Source: Lyophyllum atratum (taxonomy: Eukaryota; Basidiomycota; Agaricomycetes; Agaricales; Lyophyllaceae). From it: a stretch of 64,000 nucleotides of DNA. The stretch spans positions 744,001 through 808,000 of the forward strand of contig JACGCN010000010.1 in assembly GCA_014905825.1 (NCBI GenBank). The letters run 5' to 3'. Position numbers and translations under genes: made by a program. The notes beneath the pieces are model-generated. The model made no database searches. It saw only the letters and a program-made list of their open reading frames with translations, and had not been told where the DNA came from. Shown here one piece after another: positions 46,953 through 57,437 of the stretch (its first letter is position 1; each line of letters begins with the position of its first letter).

Positions 46953-47573
46953 TCAATTAGCACATAGAAAGCAAAGAGTATACGAGGCTTCCTTACATTC
47001 CTGGTAATCAGCAGCGAGAAGCCTTCGAAGGATCAGCTTATACGACGCGTTAAGCAGACTAATCGTGACTCACAGCTCCAGCACAATCTCGGGAGGCAGT
47101 CTCTCCATGTACTCATGGACGGGGATATCCTCCTTGGGCCCGACAGTTTCGTAGTGCGCCCTGAACGCCATGTACTCAAGCATCTTCTCGACGATGATCC
47201 CGCTTCCCATCCCACATCAGAATACGCGTGGCAAAAGATCAGGACCTGCCTACCGCTGCATAACGGGAACAGTCCGGGTGATAGCTTCGGTGTAGCTACC
47301 TGCGAATGCCAAAAAGTACAAAGCAACGCAGTCAGTGACGCGCCATTAGGGACAACGGGAGCAGCGACCCACTCTCCGTATCCAGCATGCTCTTCATTGT
47401 TCCGCTGATGTTCGCGATCTTTCGTTTCACCATGTACGAGAATCCGTCGGTGCTGGTGACGCGGATCCAATCTGTGTCACTTGGCTCAGCCTGGTGTGGG
47501 GAAGATGGACTTCAGTTCTATTAGTATGTGTCCGATTGTGGTGTCGTACGCGCATGTCAACATCTTGTGTCAT
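46953..47573 (-). CDS. ELC1: Elongin C (Skp1/BTB-fold)
   Basis: Small adaptor of cullin-type ubiquitin ligases and of the elongin complex. The ATG at 47573 gives MTQDVDMR; after an intron comes AEPSDTDWIRVTSTDGFSYM, then VKRKIANISGTMKSMLDTE. After the next intron the frame continues SYTEAITRTVPVMQR, then GIIVEKMLEYMAFRAHYETV, DIPVHEYMERLPPEIVLEL and LLAADYQEC. These match elongin C block for block (VKREHAL...SGTIKAML; EIAxELLMAANFLDC). About 120 residues over several tiny exons, ending at TGA 46953 with a short extra tail. Domain order and length fit a complete protein. Confidence 0.85.
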
Positions 47574-47712
47574 TTAAAAATGAACTTGCGACAGAGAGAC
47601 TCAGGAGAGTAGCCTCGGAAGAGTTATGAGTGAGAGACCAGCGATTGCTCCAAGAATAAAGAAAGAAGAACTATGCCGTGAGAGACCCGCTTGTATGGAC
47701 CGCATAATGTAC

Positions 47713-47795
47713 GTCTCAATAGCTAAGTGGTATAGCATGCGATTGCAGTTCAGTAACCTATCGCAGGGTCCGGTGTTCGAACCACCGTTGGGACT
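47713..47795 (+). tRNA. tRNA-Cys (GCA) with intron, copy 1
   Basis: Acceptor GTCTCAA pairs with TTGGGAC, and the discriminator is T, the identity base of tRNA-Cys. The anticodon stem is TGCGA/TCGCA; the loop begins TTGCA, giving anticodon GCA, and holds an extra stretch of about eleven bases that must be an intron. The T-arm is CGGTG-TTCGAAC-CACCG. A T9 run at 47816-47824 can terminate Pol III. Confidence 0.92.
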
Positions 47796-47815
47796 CTGCT
47801 CCATGACAGCCTTTC

Positions 47816-47824
47816 TTTTTTTTT
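47816..47824 (+). terminator. Pol III terminator of tRNA-Cys copy 1
   Basis: Nine consecutive T, 20 bases past the tRNA 3' end. Confidence 0.75.
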
Positions 47825-47868
47825 CTTCCATAGACAGTTTGCACGGCATGGCGAGGATGAATCATGAC

Positions 47869-48751
47869 TAAGGCTCCAACCGTACTATCTATTTACCATA
47901 TATACAGTAGATTACCGTATATGTTTACGTATATGTATAGGCCTGTTGGAAAAATTGTCCTATACAGTAGATATACAGTATAGCATATGGTTATACTGTT
48001 AATTTTTCCCGTACAGTAAATCAGTGGCTTTCCTGGGGCCTAGGTTAATTTCGCAGTGATAGGTCGCAATCGAGGAGGCGTCAGCAAATGACGAGAGAAC
48101 GAGGGGTGTTTTTGGACAAGGCGTAACCAAAAACACCTCTCGGCAACCTCTCGGATCGGGCTTGGCCTATTTTTAGATCGTCCACAGCGAGCCCAAAATT
48201 GTAACACGTTGTGCGCGTTCTTCTGACATATCTCAGTGACAAGTCTCATTCTTTGTGAGCAGAGCCTTTTAGACTGTCAGGTCAGACACTGGACAATGCA
48301 GGGAACATGTCCCTTTCACAAGCAAGCAATTTCGAACTTACATGTCCAGGTTGATTGAAGATCGGTCGTCCTTGGGTCGTCCACCGCATAATAATCCATT
48401 GCTCAAAATTTTGAGGTAGTTTTAGGTAGTTTTACGAGACTTTTTGGCCATACCAGCAACAACTGTATCCGTCGAGCGCACCTTCTCAAAATTACGACAC
48501 ACTGCATCTCTGCGGATCTCAGCAGCCCCTGGAAGGCCGAGACAATCAGTCAAGATCTGTTGTCGAAGGTATGGATTCGGTCGGGGTTATTTGATGTCAA
48601 CGAGCCCAAAAAGCATGGCTCGATCTGACCCTATAACAACTGTCTACATCATACCGTATAACCATATATATACTGTATATACACACTAAATAACTGTATC
48701 CGTATATCTAGGCCCTTGGTCGTATACGGATACAGTACGGTTGGAGCCTTA
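47869..48751. mobile_element. Non-autonomous hAT transposon, 883 bp
   Basis: Seen directly: 18-bp perfect terminal inverted repeats (TAAGGCTCCAACCGTACT at each end, inverted) and an 8-bp target duplication atcatgac at 47861-47868 and 48752-48759. The 8-bp target size and TIR architecture are hallmarks of hAT elements. The ends are rich in tata/gtata palindromes. Inside, near 48444-48626, a remnant of the hAT transposase C-terminal dimerisation region is readable. It inserted 45 bases beyond the terminator of tRNA-Cys copy 1. No intact transposase is present, so it is immobile without help. Confidence 0.93.
48444..48626 (+). pseudogene. hAT transposase C-terminal (dimerisation) remnant
   Basis: The frame reads MAIPATTVSVERTFSKLRHT, the typical hAT dimerisation motif (IPA-ss-xxVER-xFS-). 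The stretch after it is shifted between frames. The rest of the transposase, including the catalytic core, is absent. It marks the family of the enclosing element. Confidence 0.82.
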
Positions 48752-48958
48752 ATCATGACACAAGGTGTGTTCGGTTGGGACTTGATAGCATTATTCTGGG
48801 AAGAAAAGTGTCTAGCGGTGGAAGACCTTGGGTCTGCTTAATTCAGGTCTTTGCTAGATAGCCCAAGGCTCAAGCAGAGTATGTACTATGTACTCAGTGC
48901 ATGCAGTCTAGACATAGCACTGTTATTTAGGAGTCAGAAGTCAAAAAGAGCAACACCA

Positions 48959-48964
48959 AAAAAA
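48959..48964 (-). terminator. Pol III terminator of tRNA-Cys copy 2
   Basis: A run of T on the minus strand directly follows the discriminator base of the tRNA gene. Confidence 0.8.
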
Positions 48965-49047
48965 AGTCCCGACGGTGGTTCGAACACCGGACCCTGCGAT
49001 AGGTTGTCGAACTGCAATCGCATGCTATACCACTTAGCTATCGAGAC
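48965..49047 (-). tRNA. tRNA-Cys (GCA) with intron, copy 2
   Basis: Same structure as copy 1 in the opposite orientation. The acceptor is GTCTCGA with TCGGGAC: the last pair is G-C where copy 1 has A-T, a compensatory change. The intron differs at a few bases (ttcgacaac against ttcagtaac), while the D-arm, anticodon arm and T-arm are identical. Discriminator T is kept. Both genes look functional. Confidence 0.92.
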
Positions 49048-49147
49048 TTATTAAATTTCGTAATTTGCAAGCCCAGGTCCGCTTACCGCATGGCAGACGC
49101 GTAGCTGGACGCGTCACCCCGAGATCAGACACATTCTCCCAACCATC

Positions 49148-50886
49148 ATGGCCGACATCGAAATGAAAGCAGCGGACAACAAGGCGAAGGACGAGGGAAA
49201 GAAAGAAGAGAAGAAGCAGGAAGAAGCACCAAAGCCTCCACCCTCTCCCGTGGCCGAAATCAAGTCCAACATCGCCCTCATCGAGAGAGCCGTTTCGACC
49301 CTTGAACCCCGGTTTACACACCGTGTCCTAAGAACACTGACTGCCTTGCGTAAACGCATCAACGCCACGGTTCTTAGGAATGCTATAGAGCAGGTCTACA
49401 CTAAAGGTTCGCGCCCGCATGCTATGTGTTGCATCGTGTCTCCGGCTCACGAGCATCCAGACGTCCCCGAAAAGAAAACTCTGCTATCATGGCTTCCTGA
49501 GGAATCTGCTGCCGAACAATCCATGGAAGTAGACTCTTCTGGACCTCCTGCAAAGCCATCTGCTACGCCTACGCCTTCGGTACCAGTGCCAGAAGGCGAG
49601 ATCTATCTCCGCCTCCTCATTCTGCATTACTTGGAGACATCTCCAGCGACATATCAGAAAGCGCTTGCCCTTGCGCTCGAGACAGTGGAGAAGATGCAAG
49701 CCCTAAATCGGAGGAGTATGGATCCCATCGCTGCCAAGGTTTGGGCTGCGGTCGAGAGGGCGTACGAGCTTGCGGGCGAGTTGGCTGATGCACGACCGTA
49801 AGCACACCCTAGCCACCCAATCCCAACAGTTCCCTCATATTCCTTCCATAGACTCTTCCTCGCGGCACAAAGGACCGCATCCCTGCGACACGATGACGAA
49901 ACACACGCGTCGCTCATTAATCGTCTCCTCCGCAACTACGTCCACTACAACTTATACGACCAAGCAGACAAGCTTGTTTCCAAAACGACCTTCCCCGCGT
50001 CTGCGGGAAACCCTCAGTTCGCCCGATACCACTACTACCTCGGCCGCATCAAGGCCGTGCAGCTCAACTACAGCGAAGCCCACACTAACCTTCAACAAGC
50101 CATCCGACGCGCTCCTCAGCCGAAAACCGCGCCCGGGTTCTACCAGGCTGTCCATAAGATCTTCATCGTCGTGGAGCTCCTCATGGGCGAGATCCCGGAA
50201 CGCAGCCTCTTCAGACATCCCGTGCTTGAAAAGGCCTTGGTCGCGTACTTCGACATTGTCAAGGGTAACTGCTTCAACTGTCAATCCTTGGGCAAACACT
50301 GATGTTTATATCACAGCCGTTCGCACGGGCTCACTCTCCCAATTCCAAACCACCCTCTCTAAGCACGCGGCTCAATTCGAAGCGGACAAAACCTACACCC
50401 TCATCGTGCGGCTGCGCCAGAACGTCATCAAGACGGGCATCCGCCGACTCTCCCTCTCCTACTCCCGGATCTCGCTCCGCGACATCTGCCTGAAGCTTCA
50501 TCTCGACTCCGAGGAGGACGCGGAGTACATTGTCGGGAAGGCTATCCGCGACGGCGTCATTGAGGGTCGCATCGTGCACGAGAAGGGATGGATGGAATGC
50601 GCTAGCCAGAAGGACGGATATGGCCCTGAGGTCAGCGAGGTGTTTGCGCGTCGTATTGGGTTCTGCTTGGAACTCCATAATGAGAGCATCAAGGTACGTG
50701 CAGTGTTGCTTTTCATTTGTGAGGGTGGCTGCTCAGTCTGATGTTATATAGGCTATGAGATACCCGCTGAATGCTCATCGGAAAGAACTCGCTGCTGCTG
50801 AGGGCGCACGCGAAAGAGAGAAGGAGCTTGCTAAGGAGATCCAGGGCGGGGACCTTGACGACTCGGATATTGGTGGAGACTTCTGA
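49148..50886 (+). CDS. RPN3: 26S proteasome regulatory subunit Rpn3 (PSMD3)
   Basis: Non-ATPase lid subunit of the 19S regulatory particle. The start at 49148 gives a Lys/Glu-rich N-terminus ([20 protein letters not shown]), then [20 protein letters not shown] and [14 protein letters not shown]. After an intron the helical repeat region continues with [57 protein letters not shown] and [17 protein letters not shown]. After the next intron comes the PCI domain: [38 protein letters not shown] and [16 protein letters not shown]. The last exon ends [13 protein letters not shown]...DSDIGGDF with TGA at 50886. Length is about 505 residues, as expected. It is single and intact, with GC-rich coding exons typical of a well-expressed housekeeping gene. 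Confidence 0.95.
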
Positions 50887-51166
50887 CGATACTCTTAAAT
50901 CTTTCCAGCGTACATAGAACCGGTCGCCATTTAATGTTGTTTTCTTTGTTCTTTGCACTGCCCCGACTCGCTGCATTTCGGCAAAGCTTGGGTTGAGCTT
51001 CAACGTTTCAACCCAGTTTAACCTAGTTTAACGCTGGAAATCGGGATGTTTGAGCATCCAGCTTATGTAATTTTCGGAAGGGGGCATCGGAAGCACTTTC
51101 GGATTTCTTGCCTTGCTTCAGCCCGAACCTCACCTCGAATAATTTATACCGTTCAATCCTCTTTTC

Positions 51167-52019
51167 ATGTCATTCATAACACGGTTTATACAAAGCTTCA
51201 GACCTGTGAGATGCACAGTCCTGTTTCAGGAGAAACAAACATCCAACTGACTGCCCTAGAATCGATACGTCGGACGCGATCTTGAAGGTATTTGCAATTC
51301 ATCTCGTAGCGTAATACTCAGAAAAACCTGATACAGACAGGAAACCGATTCTTCGAACATCCCAACCCTAACGGTTCGCGTCCACATTATGCGGATTCGG
51401 CAAAGCAAACCACTCACGAACGATACCCCGTCAGATTCAAGCCGGACTAAACGAACAGTCCAGTACAGGGAGGCAGAAGACGTGTGGAACTACATAGGCG
51501 GCGCCAAGAGGTTACCAGGTGTGTCTCCTGTTTCTATGTCTCCGGCTGAACTAATTTGGGGTGTAATAGTCCAATGGTCCTCCTGGCTATCGCATACACG
51601 GCCCCATCCTCCAACCCTAGAAGTGCGTAGGAGCCGTTCTAATCTTCCACGTATCCCACTCAGGCTCATTTCTCCCCCTGCCGTTCCAGGAGCTGCAAGC
51701 AGACATGGCAAGGCAACAGCGTGTCCTCGCCAACGTTGCGTTAATCGAAGCTCGCGATCGAGAAGAGCGTGCCCAGACGCTGCGTCTCGAGGCTGCAGAC
51801 ACTTCACATGTGCCCAATCGTCCGGAGAGCGAACTATCGGTTCCTCCAGAGACTGCACAGCAGCCTCCGCCACTTGCAGAGGCTCCAACAGCTGCAACTG
51901 GGGAGGGAGCACCGCCGAAGCCTGAGAATCCACTGCCGAAGATGAATACAGGTGCGGATCCCTACAAGCCTGAGACATGGGACCCGCGTGCCGCTCGTAC
52001 GAGAGGTAGAGGTGGATGA
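51167..52019 (+). CDS. Complex I assembly factor, NDUFAF2/N7BML (mimitin) type
   Basis: Mitochondrial assembly factor of NADH dehydrogenase, of the NDUFA12/B17.2-like family. The ATG at 51167 gives MSFITRFIQSFRP, a basic mitochondrial-type N-terminus. A short intron leads to NRYVGRDLEGNRFFEHPNPN across a second intron, matching the family block (GRDLxGNxYYE). Next come DSSRTKRTVQYREAEDVWNY, then PVQWSSWLSHTRPHPPTLEE, the W-x-x-W-L-x-x-T-R-x-x-PPT block. A coiled region (LANVALIEARDREERAQTL) and a Pro/Ala-rich tail ending ARTRGRGG with TGA at 52019 complete it. About 190 residues over five exons. The match is by motif order; the fungal tail is longer than in animals. Confidence 0.82.
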
Positions 52020-52678
52020 CCTACGGGTGATGCTGTGTTTTTAGGTTTTGTTGGTGACTTGGAGAGATCGCTGCGGTACGATCAACATATTAATGATATC
52101 ATCTTAATGGGATGGCATGCGTCTTCGATGCGTCGTTCTGATCTCCGGCTCTACAGCACTGAGGACAAGCATCTACGTCAAGGTTTTGGTTTCGGACGAG
52201 GCATTTGGATAAGCTTCGTTGACATGGGGCACAGCCGATCTGGTGGGGACCAGTTAGTCAGGCGTGTCTTTAGAGGAGGACAAAAATGCCACTCTCAACT
52301 CGGGAGACATGATCCTCCTGGCTTACCATTCTGATGCAAGAAAAAAACCTGACGCATTAGCATGAACTAGTAGCACATCTTTGCTGAACAGTTTGAATAT
52401 TTGAACGTTTGCCAGTCGTTAATTTCGAGTTTGAATTACCGTGGCACATGTGAAGCCGATCCCGGACGTCGGCACTCGAGTCCCAAGTGGTTAGCACTGC
52501 CTTATGGGGCACGCCGCACACGTCAATCAGGTTCTTCCTGAGGCTTCCTCGCCATGCCTTTCACGATTCACAGCATTTGCTCCTTTTTAACCTTCCAGCA
52601 CCTGCCTAGAGCCAAATCAACCTGTGGGCTCATTCAACAGTCAGAATTCCAGCACAGGGCTGAGTCAAAGCAGGGAAA
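52020..52678. other. Intergenic, no gene recognised
   Basis: A tRNA-like D-arm string near 52485 was checked and does not fold into a tRNA. Otherwise nothing is seen. Confidence 0.5.
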
Positions 52679-55470
52679 ATGAAGGGTACCCTTCAGAGCG
52701 GCTCACTATCCCGGGTTCTACGATCTCTTCTGGGCAGTCTCCGAAAGCTGGTTCTAAGTAACCTAGCCCGGTTCTCTCTCCAAGGCTTGCTACTGCTATG
52801 GTCCCGGCTTTACTCCATGATTACAAGGGCCGGGAGACCTGTGGGCAAAGACTTACCAAAGAAGGCCCCCGATTCGCATGACCGACAAATCTTCCATGAC
52901 GAACTGTCTACGATCCCCATGCCACTCAATGACTGCACAGCACAAAATCACAACTTGTCAATCTCATGCTCCACTTACCCCGCATCGCTCTCCCCTTCGA
53001 GTGTACCACAAAATTTGAATGGCCTGCATCCACCGCCCCCGGCCTTAACAGGCTACCACAATCGTTCTCGGTCCCACGTATCCCTCCCAAGCCCAATCAC
53101 AACTGATTTGCATCCGCGGATTCTGGAATGCACAGAGTCAGACTCGCCCGACCGCGCGGAGCCCGAAGGCGATGTCGCGTCACTGAAAGTCGGCGCCACG
53201 CTCTCGAACCCCAGGATACGGCCGTTTGTACCTGAAAGCCTGCAGCGGTATGAGAGGAATGTGAAAGTGTGAGTACTTTGACTGCTGGCACTGCCTACGG
53301 ACTTCTGACTAGTTTTGGTATAGACCCAAGGAATATACCGAATATACGATACCAGCAGTTACGACTACTTTTGACATGTGCGTCACGCCATAACACTATC
53401 CGCAGACGATCACTGGTTAACAATTTTTTTGACAGGCCTAACAATCCTTTTGGTTGGAGCCCCTGTTTCCACCCAGAGGGTGCCCTCTATTTCTTCCACG
53501 AAGGCAAAGTAGGCGATTCACGCTTACATGCCTGATTCAGTATTTACTTGTTTTACTACAGCGAATTTTTACGGACGCAAACCTTTATGAGGCCGACATG
53601 TTGTCCCAAATCGAGGCTCACATGAATACTATTGAAGAATTCTTTCGGGTTCACAACATTCGACGATCAGTCCACGTCGACCTTGTGCTGGAGCTACTCC
53701 GAGTGGATGGTCAAATCGATACCCTTTACTACATGGTCGACCACTCGAAACGGTGTATCTTCTTTGTGGACGATTTTGATGCGAGCGACCTTCCAATTTG
53801 GTATGAGCTTCAAGGCGTCACTTCCCCAACTCATGTTAGTACGTGCTTTCGCGTTTCTATCCAGCTCTTCTGTTATACCTTTTATATAGAACACGAGATA
53901 GAAACACAATACTGGTGAGGTTGGAATCATATGCTGTGCGTGTATATATCCCATACCACCGATCTTGAATTGACTTAGCATGAGCAGATCTCCTCCGAGA
54001 TCCTCACCACGGAGCATAGGTACCACTGCTTAATGTATCCGAGATCCATCGAGCTATCCCAGGACCTTGTCGACGAGCTTCGTGATATCATAATACATTC
54101 TTTGGGAGGTAAACCGTGCTCCATTGCTTTCATGTCGATAAAAGCATTGATTTCTTAATACCCCGTAGATCAGATCATATCGACAACTTCCACCGTACCT
54201 TACAGCGTCGATGATCTCCAAAAAATGCTCAGCTTGGCGAATAGTTTGAAAAGTCAGGGTACATGTACTTTTGAAAGTGATTATGTTGACGTCCTCCTCA
54301 GAAAATGTCAACAGCAAATTTCAGGGTTCCACTTGTCTATTGTGTAAGCATTACACCCCTCTGCCTAGTTCATTTGGTTTGACGGGCGTTTAGCTAGCCT
54401 GATGTTTGTTTTCGGTATGATGGATGTCTCTTCGACATCATCACACTCACTGTAACTGATGCCCCTCCTCCAGTTCGCCAACGGTTCTATAACTTCCATG
54501 GCCAATCAGGTGCTCGTATGGGCCGCGACCAATCAATATACGGAACAGCAAGGAATAAGCGATCTTGGCTGATCCTGTCCCTTTCACCCATGCTATTTTT
54601 CTCCCCGGAAGTCCACTTGCGGACATTGGAGAAGATGTGGATCGACGGAATCACAAGGCGAGTTTTATGGACGGAGTTCATGGATAAATTGTATGCCGAG
54701 TGGCAGGAATTTACGCTCTATGTAAGTCATCTTGCTTTATACACATTGCTTCATTGACGACTTTCAGGGCACTGTGTTGCTTAACGCTAACGTGGCGTTT
54801 TTGGCGATTCAGAGTGTGGATGAAGGTCGCGGAAATTCGCGGTCGCCGGCCCAAATTGCAAGTTATGCATCGATCGCTGCAAGTCTTGGGACTATTATCC
54901 TTGGTCTCCTACTCGTTCGGCAAACCCGCTCAAAGGGTCGCGATAATGCTACTGATGCTGTGAGTCCTGGTCAGCAATCATGATTCACACCTCTGAACAT
55001 CACCATAGTCAACATACTTGCACAAGAGAAGCAATCAAGCGATGGGCATAGAGACTTTGGCCATCATGTATAGTTTGCCCTATGCGCTACTAATGTGGGG
55101 GTATGTTCCTTCCTGTTAATAGGGTCAGAAGGCCCCATCAGCATATTCATTCCCGCATTCTAGGATGGTCTGCTTCCTCTTTGCTTTCTTGTTCATCTGC
55201 TTCGACGGCTCGGACATCTACACACGCCTGCTGGTTGGCGCGACTTGGGTTGCCATCGCCTCTCTCATCATGTGCTGCATCTGGATGGCTTGGGAACAAA
55301 TGCCCGAGACCGGGGCCGAAGCCCCTGAGGCCGTGGCAAAGGCAGACTCCAGCACTACAGAAAACCCTACCGAGGAGAATGCTGTATCTAAGGCTTTTGG
55401 GATCAGCTGGGGGTGGCGAGCCCTTGTCTTTCGACGAGACTCGCGTGACTCCGAGAGGACCGTCGTCTGA
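52679..55470 (+). CDS. WW-like domain protein with C-terminal membrane anchors (paralogue 1)
   Basis: Agaricomycete protein family of unknown function. The first exon starts at 52679 with a hydrophobic/basic N-terminus (VLRSLLGSLRKLVLSNLARF), then a long Ser/Pro-rich linker ending RPFVPESLQRYERNV. A WW-like module follows after introns: FGWSPCFHPEGALYFFHEGK then RIFTDANLYEADMLSQIEAH. Helical regions include LVLELLRVDGQIDTLYYMVD, and a central block gives RSWLILSLSPMLFFSPEVHL. C-terminal hydrophobic helices follow (LLNANVAFLAIQSVDEG, ASIAASLGTIILGLLLV, ETLAIMYSLPYALLMWG, MVCFLFAFLFICFDG). It ends RDSERTVV at a TGA at 55470. Many small exons are used. A divergent paralogue lies at 60286-62319. 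A signalling or scaffold role at membranes is possible but not shown. Confidence 0.72.
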
Positions 55471-55816
55471 ACGGTCCATATTTTGACAGGGATCTGACCC
55501 GTGTATTTTTATTAGATTTGTAGCGATAGTGTCTCGAACAAGGCTCGGAATATTTGAAGGCTCACAGATTCCTTCTTCCTTCAAGCGGTCTTCTCTGTTA
55601 CTTGGTTGACTCGGGCCCTTTCGTGTTGCTAAACGCTCCACTACTATCATCCTGCGCTGCTGTATGAACATATCCGCGGGGCCCCAGGCTACCTTCGAGC
55701 GTCAAGTTGGTTTACCCCATATCCCTCAGGAGTGCGAGCCCTGCGAGGTACTCTTGGGACCATGGAGGGAAATTGCTGATAATACGGTCAGTAGTGCAGA
55801 TTTCTAAACAGGCGAC
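55471..55816. other. Spacer with degenerate copy of the short-gene repeat
   Basis: A minus-strand reading near 55715-55790 (TDRIISNFPPWSQEYLAGL) echoes the neighbouring fragment IDRILSNLPPGF, which suggests a further partial duplication. Confidence 0.4.
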
Positions 55817-55906
55817 CTACCTCATCTTATATTGTTTAAAAATCCAAGCTCTGCAATCAGACTTGAAACCAGGTGGGAGATTGCTGAGAATACGGTCGAT
55901 CGGCAT
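55817..55906 (-). pseudogene. Third, truncated copy of the short-gene array
   Basis: An ATG at 55906 opens MPIDRILSNLPPGFKSDCRA, resembling in position and pattern the first exon of the gene at 56386-56835 (MDLLGKILPGSSPDSKHD). It reaches a stop after 29 codons with no workable intron. The upstream flank carries the CCTCAGCTTTAT motif shared with the two other copies. Called a fragment; a tiny real peptide gene is possible. Confidence 0.45.
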
Positions 55907-56385
55907 GCGTGATACCGATATCGGGTTTCTGAGGGTACCGTCTAGTAGGCAGGGCCTCAGCTTTATCATCTGTTGAGATAAGCCCCGTGCCACCTCCGAG
56001 TCACCCCTGGGCGCTTGTGGCACCGCAGGATGCTCGTCTTGGTCTCGGGAGGCGGCATAGTATGGGGAAAAGGCACATCACCACGGGAATGCGTCTGAGA
56101 CGTTCAGGTTAAAAAGACTGTCCAAATATCGGAAGCCTCCCTACGTCTACGTACTTTGAGATGGACGGACGGACACCAAATGTTGACCGAGTTCACGTTT
56201 GCCTCACCAAGTTATCGAGGTCCGAGGATTACATCACCTCACTTATCTATGTTGAAGTGCTGGATCAGCGTCTGGGTGGTCACTGAGATCAGGCATGAAG
56301 AGATTTAATTTGCGTATTATGATCAGATTCGTAGTGGTACTATTCTCTTCGACAAAGCCGGCCTGCAAACATCCTTCAAAATTGC

Positions 56386-56835
56386 TCAAGCTAACTTCTG
56401 CGTTGCTTTAGGACCTTTTGTACCGTTGGTTGGCGGCTTCTTGGGCTCAGTGTTGCCCATAGCCTTAGGATCGACATATCCACGCGGTTTCGGTCTAACC
56501 AAGTTACCTGAGATGAGAATCTAGCTCCGATGAAGAATCATCCGACATACTTCTCAGGTGGCGGTGGTCTGGATAAATGACACAATCCGTCAAAAGCTGT
56601 GTACAGAGCTGTGCAAAGCGCAGCACTCACTTGGCTGATCCCTTGGAATCGGGCCCACAGTGACCGCTTGTAGGGTCTACGATATGACTATATATGATAC
56701 GTACTAGGTTAGTGCAGATATCTAGCCGGCCTAATAACATTAAGCTACCTACCCCACCTGTCTCGCGATTGCAAGTTTTAAGTCATGTTTGGAGTCAGGA
56801 GATGACCCAGGGAGGATTTTGCCCAAAAGATCCAT
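56386..56835 (-). CDS. Short lineage-specific protein (array copy 2)
   Basis: Small gene reconstructed from four exons. The ATG at 56835 gives MDLLGKILPGSSPDSKHDLK and LAIARQ, then an intron (gtggggtagg). The second exon gives HIVDPTSGHCGPDSKGSA. The third gives PPPPE, ending at a canonical GTATGT donor. The last gives PKPRGYVDPKAMGNTEPKKP, then NGTKGPKATQKLA and a TGA at 56386. The neighbouring gene at 57438 shares the same splice positions and the framework xDSKHxxxxA, VVDxTSG, PKxRGYVD. That shared structure is the main evidence that both are real. No signal peptide or known domain; Pro/Lys-rich tail. Function unknown. Confidence 0.6.
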
Positions 56836-57437
56836 CGTTGTGGTTCAGACGCGCGGCGCGTATGACAGTGTAGAGATTGGGGTTGCTAATGCAAGTACTA
56901 ATACTGGTAGTATAGGTATGTGGGGAAGATCTTTGACCTGGGGAGGAATTGACGCCGACGCCTCAGCTTTATGCTGTCAAGATAGCCCTCGTGCCACCTG
57001 GGCGCTTGATCGGCTGGATGGGGTTTTCATCTCGCTCTCAAGGAGCGCCCAAGTTTGGGGCGATAGGAGACATTGTTACACCTCGTGCCAAGAAGGCGCC
57101 TAATCAGCAACAAACGGGGATGTAGTTACTTTCAGCATGATGACTAACGCCGACCGCCGATCATGAATTGCATACTGTTAGAATTTTACCTGGAAATAAT
57201 TGAGGGATTGCTGAGGAGTCGTAACTTCGGAGCCATTGGGGTTCGCTGAGGTGAGAGATCGGTCAAGAGCCACAAGGGTTCCTGCCGCTCGCGCTAGCTG
57301 GACAAGATCGTTTTGTCCCGATAGTGATTATCGGGAGGGAAATTCGAATCGAGCAATTTTTTTTTTCAAGAATTCGTGGATGGTAATAGCCTCAGGCTGA
57401 CATGTATCTTTCAGACAGTGTCGTGTTCCTCCCTCAT

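Noticed and set aside
49770..50741. Long plus-strand open frame of about 320 codons
   Set aside because: It overlaps Rpn3 in another frame. The Rpn3 frame carries the conserved PCI and helical-repeat motifs, so this is a shadow of GC-rich coding sequence.
51490..51978. Minus-strand open frame of about 160 codons
   Set aside because: Antisense to the complex I assembly factor, whose exons and splice sites explain the region.
52440..52520. Possible tRNA from a D-arm-like string
   Set aside because: No acceptor stem, anticodon stem or T-arm can be paired around it.
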